In this document: piece after piece, positions 1 through 5,290 of the stretch | How the letters are laid out: each line of letters begins with the position of its first letter | How positions within the stretch are numbered: the stretch's first letter is position 1 | Assembly (NCBI GenBank): GCA_021817685.1 | Contig: JAKAGD010000022.1 | Span: 1 to 9,709 of the forward strand | DNA from: a bacterium | GTDB taxonomy: Bacteria > Patescibacteriota > Minisyncoccia > Phycocordibacterales > Phycocordibacteraceae | Length of the DNA: 9,709 nt | Direction: 5' to 3' | Notes under the pieces: generated by a model | What the model saw: only the letters and a program-made list of their open reading frames with translations | What the model was told of the DNA's origin: nothing | The model's database searches: none | Translations under genes and position numbers: made by a program

Positions 1-693
1 GACGAGCGCGCCGTAGAGGATGCGCAGCGTTCGCGTGGGCGGCATGGTCAAGGGCTCGGTGAGCATGACGAGCGCCAGGAAGAAGAACGCGGAATGGAGA
101 AGCGTCTGCGATAGCGCGGTCAGCGCGTTGCCGCTCGCTGTTGCGGCGATGGTCAAGAAAGCGACGGCGGAAAACGCAATGACGAGGTCTTCCCGCCGTA
201 TCTTGCGCACAATGAGGAGCCCGCCGAGGACGACGAACGGCAGAAGCGGCAGATTCCCGCCGACCCACCAGGTGGCCGGCTGGTTGAGGACGAATGCCGA
301 CAGCGCCACGCCGAACGCCGCCGCGTTGAAAATGTGCTTGCGGCCGATGGCGAAGATGAATTTGGACGCCATCGCCCACGCCGATGCGAATAAGAGGAAT
401 CCGACGCCGGCATAATTATCCGGAGCGACCGGCGTGATGATGAGCGCGAGTATGAGTGCGGTGATATATGCGGACTCTACGTTCGTGATAGCGCCGAAGC
501 CTTTTGCGAAGGCCGTGTTGGTCGCCCAACACGCCGCGAGTATGACGAGCGTCGAGAAGGCGAGATTCGCCGGATTATAGGGAAGGATGCCGAAGAAGCC
601 GAAGATAAATGCGGCGGCAAGAAGGACCAGGAGATAGTACAGCACGAGGCGGTACATCGTGATCCTGTTCAAAAAATTATCTATGAAGTTCAT
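1..693 (-). CDS. NqrB/RnfD-like polytopic membrane protein (3' end beyond window)
   Basis: The frame is open from an ATG at 693 to the window edge, giving 231 residues with no stop, so the gene is partial. It is very hydrophobic, with about eight likely membrane segments (near residues 14-36, 44-62, 74-90, 95-115, 122-136, 147-163, 169-186 and 195-212). Two stretches recall the NQR2/RnfD/RnfE family: SAYITALILALIITP (74-88) and TEPLTMPPTR (212-221) followed by YGALV, matching the family's TDPVT...YG-hG pattern. KHIFNAAAFG (119-128) resembles the family's FNPAA segment. In Rnf and Nqr complexes this subunit carries flavin and helps couple electron transfer to ion movement. The SGAT threonine that binds FMN covalently in classical NqrB/RnfD is not in the visible part. 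The start follows the stop of the FMN-binding gene with no gap, so the two are co-translated. A C-terminal reductase domain could lie outside the window; that is a guess. The family call is from pattern memory only. Confidence 0.72.
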   Translation of the reverse strand, partial: MNFIDNFLNRITMYRLVLYYLLVLLAAAFIFGFFGILPYNPANLAFSTLVILAACWATNTAFAKGFGAITNVESAYITALILALIITPVAPDNYAGVGFLLFASAWAMASKFIFAIGRKHIFNAAAFGVALSAFVLNQPATWWVGGNLPLLPFVVLGGLLIVRKIRREDLVIAFSAVAFLTIAATASGNALTALSQTLLHSAFFFLALVMLTEPLTMPPTRTLRILYGALV

Positions 694-1422
694 TTATATT
701 TTTGCCGAAGCGAGCGCCGAAGCGAGCGATTGCTGGAATGCCTGGCTCGTGAATGTCGCACCGGAAACGCCGTCCACCTGCGCGCTCTGAGCCTGGATAG
801 CTTCCTGGGTGAGAAGCGGCATCGCCTGGCTGTTGATGTACCGCGAATTCGCGCGATCGCTCGGGTACTGCAGGAATTGTACATCAGCGATGTGACCGTT
901 CCGGATAATCGCCTTCACTTGCACCGTGCCGTAGTACGCATCCGCCGGCGTGCCGGTGTAGGAACCGTCGGTATAGAGGCCGCGCATCGCGGGTCCCATT
1001 CCGCCGCCCTTCATGGTCTGCTGCATTTGCGCCGCCCCCGCGGGGGAGGGGGCAGTGGCTGGAGCAGAACTCTCTATCTGCGCGAGCGTTTGCAAGAGCG
1101 CATCGTTTGCGGCCTTGAGCGACTGGCTCGGAGTCGTTCCCGCAAGCTGTTTCTGTACCGCAGTTCTTCCCGTACCGACGTTCTGCCATGCGGCATAGAC
1201 GAGCGAGGCGAACAGAAGCCCGAGCGAGAGTGCGAGCTTTCTGCCGAACAGCGAGGGCTGAGCGACCGTTGCGATCGCCGCCTTCGGCGCCGTCGCGGCA
1301 AACGCTTCGGCAATATCTTGTTCGGTCCAGCCGCTTCCGACAAGCGATTGCCGTATCGCTCCCTGCGGGACGCCGGCGGCGAGCTGTCCCCGTATGAAAT
1401 CGGTGAGTTGGGGAGTGATCAT
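694..1422 (-). CDS. Membrane-anchored FMN-binding domain protein (RnfG/NqrC-type)
   Basis: This 242-residue protein has three parts. Residues 1-45 form a charged helical module (MITPQLTDFI... then SGWTEQDIAEAFAA), a short N-terminal unit of a kind I associate with CPR proteins. One membrane segment follows near 60-80, then a linker rich in Ala, Pro, Gln and Gly to about 145. Residues 148-242 match an FMN-binding domain: DGSYTG (152-157), YGTVQVKAIIRNGHIADVQFLQYP, then VDGVSGATFTS (216-226). The SGAT motif is where ApbE attaches FMN through a phosphoester to threonine, here T223. It probably passes electrons on the outer face of the membrane to the NqrB/RnfD-like partner encoded directly downstream (TAA then ATG). 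No ApbE gene is visible. I chose ATG at 1422; an in-frame GTG at 1443 would add seven residues. Neither start has a Shine-Dalgarno. The domain call is strong; the electron partners are inferred. Confidence 0.82.
   Translation of the reverse strand: MITPQLTDFIRGQLAAGVPQGAIRQSLVGSGWTEQDIAEAFAATAPKAAIATVAQPSLFGRKLALSLGLLFASLVYAAWQNVGTGRTAVQKQLAGTTPSQSLKAANDALLQTLAQIESSAPATAPSPAGAAQMQQTMKGGGMGPAMRGLYTDGSYTGTPADAYYGTVQVKAIIRNGHIADVQFLQYPSDRANSRYINSQAMPLLTQEAIQAQSAQVDGVSGATFTSQAFQQSLASALASAKI
704..727. repeat. 12-bp perfect tandem duplication at the end of the FMN-protein gene
   Basis: GCCGAAGCGAGC occurs twice back to back. On the coding strand it doubles the peptide LASA near the C-terminus (LASALASAKI). 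It is in frame, so the reading frame is kept and only the last helix is lengthened. It may be a simple slippage duplication. Confidence 0.8.
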
Positions 1423-1462
1423 AGTGCGTACTGGTAGATACACGGGGGAGAACGCGATTATT

Positions 1463-2173
1463 TCATTCGTCGCCCGATAGTGGGCGGATGCCGTAGGCGT
1501 AGACGACTCCGTGCTTGAGGCGTCCCGCTACATATACCTTGTTCCCGACGGAGAGCGTGCCGAGGTCGAAACCTTCCGGCGGTACGACGTTCCAGACTCC
1601 TTCGTCGCTGTCGCGGTCGGTATCGTTGTGCGAAATGATGAAGTAGGATTCGGCGACGGACACGACATTCCCGCGGTACACGCCGCGATCTATGTGCGAA
1701 TCGTGGACCTGTTCGTAGAGCGGTCCCAGTACCGGCAGCCGGTCGTTGTCTGCGGCGGAAAGGAGCGAAGCGTGGAACGGCGTGAAGCCGATGAGCGTCC
1801 CGCCGGCGACGCCGATGACGAGCACCCAGAGGAAAATGCGCAGAAGCGAGAATCGGTACGCGGATGTGAATTGGCGCACCAAAAGTTCAAGGATGACGAG
1901 AAACGCAAGGGAAACGAGGAGCGAGGTCCACGGGAAGAGCGTGATGAATGCCGTAAGTCCCTGTTCGCCGAACTCAAGCAGGAAGCGCACGCCGCTCTCA
2001 TGAATGCTGAAGAACACAAAACTGAGCGCGAAGAAAGCGCCGGCGAGCAGGACGGCGCCGGCAAGGCCGACGAGAACGGTACGGAGTATGAAATAGGTCC
2101 GAGAGTGCATGGGGACGCCGCCCGCGCGGATCTTATCGAGCACGCTCTTCTGGATGTCAGGTTCCTTCAACAT
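1463..2173 (-). CDS. Three-helix membrane protein, probable anti-sigma/sensor partner of the ECF sigma factor
   Basis: From ATG 2173 the product is 236 residues. A short cytoplasmic N-terminus (MLKEPDIQKSVLDKIRAGGV) is followed by three likely membrane helices near 30-56, 74-98 and 108-130. A soluble C-terminal domain of about 105 residues has alternating beta pattern (GNVVSVAESYFIIS..., VGNKVYVAGRL, GVVYAYGIRPL) that suggests a small beta-barrel or OB-like fold, probably outside the membrane. The start lies inside the sigma-factor gene, overlapping its 3' end by 17 nt, which is typical of translationally coupled sigma and anti-sigma pairs. The frame is open further upstream (to 2242), but that part only shadows the sigma region-4 codons. 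There is no zinc anti-sigma HxxxCxxC motif and I cannot name a family. The anti-sigma role rests on position, topology and the short cytoplasmic tail. It could instead be an accessory protein of the redox module downstream. Confidence 0.6.
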   Translation of the reverse strand: MLKEPDIQKSVLDKIRAGGVPMHSRTYFILRTVLVGLAGAVLLAGAFFALSFVFFSIHESGVRFLLEFGEQGLTAFITLFPWTSLLVSLAFLVILELLVRQFTSAYRFSLLRIFLWVLVIGVAGGTLIGFTPFHASLLSAADNDRLPVLGPLYEQVHDSHIDRGVYRGNVVSVAESYFIISHNDTDRDSDEGVWNVVPPEGFDLGTLSVGNKVYVAGRLKHGVVYAYGIRPLSGDE

Positions 2174-2717
2174 ATTTTTTAAGCGCTTCGCGCGCGCGGG
2201 AGAGACGGATGCCGACGGTCCCGACCGGGATGTGGAGCACATCGGCGATCTCCTGGTAGCTTAGCTGTTCTATATAATACAGGACGATGACTTCACGATA
2301 GATGGGTGAGAGCTCTTTCAGTCCGCGGTCAATGAGCCCGCGCATCTCCTCGCGCTCTTCATCTCCCGCAGGGTCGATCTCATACGCGGTGTGCGCCGCG
2401 AACATATCCAGGTCCACCGTGATGAACGGCAGGCGGCTCTTGCTCCGGAGCGCGTTCACGAACAGGTTGTGGGCGATGCGGTATATCCAGGGTGAGAACG
2501 GCCGTGCGGCGTCGTAGCTTTGTATATTCTGGTACGCCTTGATGAAGACCTCCTGCACGACGTCCTCGATGGGCGCGGTCTCTGAAAGGAACTTCCGGCC
2601 GTAGCGGAGCAGTTTGCTCTGGTATCTGCTCATAAGTACACCGAACGCCGTTTCGTTCTTTCCCTGGACGAGTCGTGCGAGCTCTTCGTCGGTCTTCTGG
2701 CGGAGTTCCTGGTCCAT
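2157..2717 (-). CDS. ECF-type RNA polymerase sigma factor (sigma-70 family)
   Basis: The product is 186 residues, a usual length for group 4 (ECF) sigma factors, and contains only regions 2 and 4. Region 2 spans about 24-91, with IEDVVQEVFIKAYQNI (50-65) and the promoter-melting segment FSPWIYRIAHNLFVNALR (74-91). Region 4 spans about 130-182, with LSPIYREVIVLYYIEQLSYQEIADVLHIPVGTVGIRLSRAR; the helix-turn-helix lies in 152-176. The usual VKSRL of the recognition helix is VGIRL here. The acidic linker between the regions (115-126) has no extra domain. The gene heads a minus-strand operon, and the membrane protein gene overlaps its stop. A TATACT hexamer sits 7 nt before the ATG and there is no Shine-Dalgarno, so the message may be leaderless. 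The likely targets are this operon or genes elsewhere; no matching pair of ECF -35/-10 boxes could be assigned. Confidence 0.93.
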   Translation of the reverse strand: MDQELRQKTDEELARLVQGKNETAFGVLMSRYQSKLLRYGRKFLSETAPIEDVVQEVFIKAYQNIQSYDAARPFSPWIYRIAHNLFVNALRSKSRLPFITVDLDMFAAHTAYEIDPAGDEEREEMRGLIDRGLKELSPIYREVIVLYYIEQLSYQEIADVLHIPVGTVGIRLSRAREALKKYVEGT

Positions 2718-2724
2718 TCACCAC

Positions 2725-2730
2725 AGTATA
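2725..2730 (-). promoter_or_regulatory. Candidate -10 box of the sigma-factor operon
   Basis: On the minus strand TATACT is followed by GTGGTGA and then the ATG of the sigma gene. A start site 6-8 nt downstream of the hexamer would fall on or next to the ATG, giving a leaderless transcript. No good TTGACA-like -35 lies 16-18 nt upstream, so the call rests on the -10 match alone. Confidence 0.35.
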
Positions 2731-2739
2731 GCGCCCAGG

Positions 2740-2768
2740 TTGAAATTTCCTCGTTTTATTGGTGTACT
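2740..2768 (+). promoter_or_regulatory. Sigma-70-type promoter for the ASCH-like/AroE-like unit
   Basis: A TTGAAA -35 element (2740-2745), a 17-nt spacer and a TGTACT -10 element (2763-2768) match the housekeeping consensus in sequence and spacing. Transcription would start near 2775, leaving a leader of about 25 nt before the ATG at 2800. The -10 box lies inside the left arm of an inverted repeat. Confidence 0.6.
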
Positions 2769-2783
2769 ACTTTGCAGTACACC
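2761..2783. promoter_or_regulatory. Perfect inverted repeat over the -10 box and start site (candidate operator)
   Basis: GGTGTACT (2761-2768) and AGTACACC (2776-2783) are exact reverse complements separated by 7 nt. The left arm contains the -10 box and the right arm covers the first transcribed bases, where a dimeric repressor would block polymerase. No regulator that would bind it is encoded nearby except the divergent ECF sigma factor, which would not be expected to bind a palindrome. A weak RNA hairpin is the alternative, but most of the left arm would not be transcribed from this promoter. Confidence 0.55.
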
Positions 2784-2786
2784 CAC

Positions 2787-2795
2787 AAAGGAAAG
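2787..2795 (+). promoter_or_regulatory. Strong Shine-Dalgarno deciding the start at 2800
   Basis: AAAGGAAAG ends a few bases before ATG 2800; its AGGA core is 7 nt from the A of the start codon. The same frame is open back to 2614, but only this ATG has a ribosome binding site and lies downstream of the promoter. Confidence 0.8.
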
Positions 2796-2799
2796 CGCT

Positions 2800-3207
2800 A
2801 TGGACAAACCTAACCACCACGAACATCCGGAACTATGGTTCCGGCCGAGTCCGGAGCTGCCTTTGGCTGTTCTTTCGAAGTCCCTCGATGCTCGGGGAAT
2901 ACTGGCTACACCCCGTCTTGGGGAACGCAACGCTTCTCACCCGAAGGGATATCTTCCAAACACCGTCGCAACCGTGCGTTTGTTCGATGACCGCTGGCGG
3001 GAGCAATCGCGTGAAGATGTGCTGATCATCAGGGTCGTGAGCAAACCGCTTCATGACTTTGAAGACCTCGACCTTACGAATACGGCGTATCGTTCGGTGG
3101 AGTCAATGCGACGGGACCTTTCCTTCTTTGAGGAAAGGCCGCTTGCATCCGACGAAACGGTCAGTCTTGTCGAATTCTCATATCTCAACCGGAAGGAACG
3201 ACCATGA
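2800..3207 (+). CDS. Small protein with ASCH/PUA-like features, function unknown
   Basis: From ATG 2800 the product is 135 residues, with no signal peptide or membrane segment. The second half (DVLIIRVVSKPLHDF..., then AYRSVESMRRDLSFFEE and ETVSLVEFSYL) has the order seen at the end of ASCH domains: a strand ending in KPL, a 'y-S-e-l' helix, and a closing strand with F-Y. TPRLGERN upstream resembles the TxRLGxRN segment near the start of such domains. ASCH proteins belong to the PUA-like beta-barrels, thought to bind RNA or modified nucleosides, and one bacterial member is an acetylcytidine amidohydrolase. Nothing here proves activity. The stop overlaps the AroE-like start (ATGA at 3204-3207), so the two proteins are made in step. 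The domain assignment is tentative and comes from reading the pattern only. Confidence 0.55.
   Translation: MDKPNHHEHPELWFRPSPELPLAVLSKSLDARGILATPRLGERNASHPKGYLPNTVATVRLFDDRWREQSREDVLIIRVVSKPLHDFEDLDLTNTAYRSVESMRRDLSFFEERPLASDETVSLVEFSYLNRKERP
3191..3197 (+). promoter_or_regulatory. Shine-Dalgarno for the AroE-like gene
   Basis: GGAAGGA lies inside the end of the upstream small gene, with its AGGA core 6 nt from ATG 3204. It supports the overlapping start and translation coupled to, but not solely dependent on, the upstream gene. Confidence 0.7.
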
Positions 3208-4223
3208 ACCTAACAACGCTCGTACACGAAGGAATAGCGCGCATTGCGGCACTTCCTCCCGGAAACTGGGGGAATGCGGACGCCGGCGCGCCGCTCACGG
3301 TCCCGCTCATCGCCGAGGATTATCCGGCGAAGACGGCCATCATGTGGAACTCCATGTACCAGAGGCTCCTGGTGCCGGATCGGAACATGATGCTCGTCGC
3401 GGATCCGAAAGATCTCGATCGCATCATGGAAGCGTTCCGTGCAGATCCGCGGTACCGGGGCGGCGGCGCAGGAGTCGGCTTCAAGGAAGCGATCATCCCG
3501 TTTCTTGACGAAGTGACGCCGCTCGCGAAAGCGATCGGAGCAGTGAACATCGTCAAGAAAGACGGGCGCGGACGTCTCGTCGGCGACAACACCGACGGCG
3601 AAGGCTATGCGCGCAGTCTCGAAGAACTCCTTGCCGCCGGAGGCAGACCGATAGCGGGTTCGCGCGTGATCATGCTTGGTGCGGGAGGGTCCGGGAGAGC
3701 GATCGCGTTCGCGCTGGCGAAAGCGGGTGCCCGACTGGACATTCTCAATCGAACCGAGGATAAGGCGCACGAACTTGCTAAGTCGCTGAATCGGTATTTC
3801 GGGACGGCGCTTACCTCGGGCGGAGGGAGAGGGCTCCTGCCTTCCTTGATAGGGGAGGCGAACGCGGTGGTGTCGGTTATTGACGACGCGGCTTCGCCGC
3901 TCGACGCATACTCGACGCTCGGCGATATGGAGCTCCCGATCACGGTAGCGTCCGTCGAACGGAATCATGCGACGGCGGAAGCTCTTCTCAAGAAGGCGAG
4001 GCGTGAGCTCGTCGTCTCGGATATCCGCATTCGAAAGGAGACGACGCCGATGCTTTTCGAAGCGGCGGCGCTCGGATTCCGGACGCTCGACGGCATTCCG
4101 ATGGTGATCAATCAGGGCGTAGCGGCCTTCTGGTGGCTCTACAGCGACCAACTCGTTCGGCGCGGAGTGTCGCAGGCGGACATCGCGGAGACGATGAGCG
4201 CGGCCGCCAAACGGCAGACGTAA
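3204..4223 (+). CDS. Shikimate/quinate dehydrogenase-like (AroE-fold) oxidoreductase, atypical substrate pocket
   Basis: The product is 339 residues, longer than typical AroE (about 270-290). The AroE fold is clear: KEAIIPFLDEVTPLAKAIGAVN (94-115) with catalytic Lys94 and substrate Asn115, GDNTDGEGY (127-135) with catalytic Asp131, the dinucleotide loop GAGGSG (159-164), NRTEDKA (182-188, the NRTxxK pattern linked to NADPH), and a C-terminal MVINQG with Gln304. AroE reduces 3-dehydroshikimate to shikimate with NADPH. The residues that grip the substrate carboxylate are not conserved. The N-terminal SxS motif is absent (LIAEDYPAKTAIMWN, 35-49), and NVTxPxK before the lysine reads GAGVGFK, losing the Asn and Thr. 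The usual substrate may therefore be replaced by another. No other shikimate-pathway gene is near. It is coupled to the ASCH-like gene upstream and ends at a terminator. The fold is confident; the substrate is not. Confidence 0.8.
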   Translation: MNLTTLVHEGIARIAALPPGNWGNADAGAPLTVPLIAEDYPAKTAIMWNSMYQRLLVPDRNMMLVADPKDLDRIMEAFRADPRYRGGGAGVGFKEAIIPFLDEVTPLAKAIGAVNIVKKDGRGRLVGDNTDGEGYARSLEELLAAGGRPIAGSRVIMLGAGGSGRAIAFALAKAGARLDILNRTEDKAHELAKSLNRYFGTALTSGGGRGLLPSLIGEANAVVSVIDDAASPLDAYSTLGDMELPITVASVERNHATAEALLKKARRELVVSDIRIRKETTPMLFEAAALGFRTLDGIPMVINQGVAAFWWLYSDQLVRRGVSQADIAETMSAAAKRQT

Positions 4224-4241
4224 AGCAGCATCAGTACTCAA

Positions 4242-4267
4242 CCGGCCCTCTTTTGGGGCCGGGTTTT
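4242..4267 (+). terminator. Rho-independent terminator of the AroE-like unit
   Basis: CCGGCCC (4242-4248) pairs with GGGCCGG (4256-4262) around a 7-nt loop and is followed by GTTTTATTT. It lies 18 bases after the AroE-like stop. The T-run overlaps the stop codon of the convergent dehydrogenase gene (4266-4268). On the minus strand no good T-run follows the hairpin, so termination of the opposite operon here would be weak. Confidence 0.8.
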
Positions 4268-5273
4268 ATTTAGGCACGACGACGTTCGTCGGCGCGCCTT
4301 CCGCGAAGTGTTTGATGTTGTCTATCGTGGTATTGAGAATGCGTTCCACGGCCTCCGTCGTGTTGAAGGCTGTGTGCGGCGTCACGATGACGCGCGGGTG
4401 GTTGATGAGGTAGTGATTCTCAAGCGTTACCCTGAGCGCCTCGGCGTTCGGGTGCTCCATAGTGAGAAGCGCTGCCTCGTCGGCAAGGTCGCCTTCTTCC
4501 TCGAGCACGTCGAGCGCGGCGCCCGCAAGCGTACCGGACTTGAGCGCTTCAACGAGCGCGTCGGTCTCCACTACCGCGCCGCGCGCCGTGTTGATGAGGT
4601 ACGAGCCTTTCTTGATGCCGGCGATGTTCTCTTTATTGAGGAGATGGTGCGTATGTTCGTTATACGGGACGTGGAGCGTGATGATGTCGGACTGCGCGAG
4701 CAGTTCCGGGAGCGTCGCATACGTGAAGCCGAGCGTATGGGAAAGGTCTTCATTCGGATAGGCGTCGAACGCGATGACGTTCATGCCGAATCCTTGCGCC
4801 ATGCGGATAACATGCGCGCCGATGTGCCCGGTGCCGACGACGCCGATCGTTTTCCCGGCGATATCAAAGCCGCGGAGTCCTGCGGGGGAGAACGTCCCTT
4901 CGCGCACGCGCTCATCGGCGTCTATGACGCGGCGGGAAAGCGCCAGGAGGAGCGCGAAAGTGAATTCGGCGACGGTGTTCTCGCCGTAGAACGGCACATT
5001 CGCCACGGTGATGCCGCGTTCTTTCGCCGCCGCGAGGTCGATATGGTCAAAGCCGGTGGAGCGGGTGGCGATGAGTTTGAGGGCGGGGAAGCGGTCCATT
5101 TCCGCCTTGCCGATGGGGGATTCTATAAAGGTGCAGAGCGTCTCGGCTTCGGGGTCGCTGAGGTCCGGATTCGCGGCGAGAGAGCCCTGATGAAAAGCGA
5201 TATCTGCTCCCGGCAGTTTTTCGCGCACGTACGCTTCTTCCCACGCCTCGCCCGAAAAGTAATGGATTTTCAT
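4266..5273 (-). CDS. D-lactate dehydrogenase-type D-2-hydroxyacid dehydrogenase (NAD-dependent)
   Basis: The 335-residue product matches the D-isomer-specific 2-hydroxyacid dehydrogenase family in length and order. The split catalytic domain (1 to about 105 and about 300-335) carries STGFDHIDL (72-80). The Rossmann domain has GVVGTGHIG (144-152), with Asp170 at the end of the second strand, which favours NAD over NADP. The catalytic set is Arg231 (NTARGAVVETDAL), Glu260 and His300 (TPHTAFNTTEA). The TPHxAF ending and GFGM...AFD pattern place it with D-lactate/VanH-like enzymes rather than glyoxylate/hydroxypyruvate reductases. The likely reaction is pyruvate plus NADH to D-lactate, disposing of reducing power. 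A few extra residues lie between Glu260 and His300 compared with lactobacillar enzymes. It is the last gene of the operon, 17 nt after enolase, with no Shine-Dalgarno. Hydroxypyruvate reductase activity, feeding the glycerate kinase, remains possible. Confidence 0.88.
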   Translation of the reverse strand: MKIHYFSGEAWEEAYVREKLPGADIAFHQGSLAANPDLSDPEAETLCTFIESPIGKAEMDRFPALKLIATRSTGFDHIDLAAAKERGITVANVPFYGENTVAEFTFALLLALSRRVIDADERVREGTFSPAGLRGFDIAGKTIGVVGTGHIGAHVIRMAQGFGMNVIAFDAYPNEDLSHTLGFTYATLPELLAQSDIITLHVPYNEHTHHLLNKENIAGIKKGSYLINTARGAVVETDALVEALKSGTLAGAALDVLEEEGDLADEAALLTMEHPNAEALRVTLENHYLINHPRVIVTPHTAFNTTEAVERILNTTIDNIKHFAEGAPTNVVVPK

Positions 5274-5290
5274 ATTTTATTTTGTGCAGT

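Noticed and set aside
20..415. 131-codon plus-strand frame at the left edge
   Set aside because: It lies opposite a continuous hydrophobic minus-strand frame with NqrB/RnfD-like motifs that stays open from 693 to base 1.
1035..1046. CCCCCGCGGGGG palindrome in the FMN-protein gene
   Set aside because: It falls in a low-complexity Ala/Pro/Gly linker, where runs of C and G follow from codon choice.
1423..1462. Possible promoter in the gap before the FMN-binding gene
   Set aside because: Only about 40 nt separate the genes, and no paired -35/-10 elements or hairpin could be found, so it is treated as operon-internal.
2174..2242. Upstream extension of the membrane-protein frame as its true start
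   Set aside because: The added residues (MCSTSRSGPSASVSPARAKRLKN) only shadow the sigma region-4 codons and look like no membrane-protein N-terminus.
3210..4241. 343-codon minus-strand frame opposite the AroE-like gene
   Set aside because: Arg/His-rich shadow. The plus frame has a Shine-Dalgarno, AroE motifs and a terminator.
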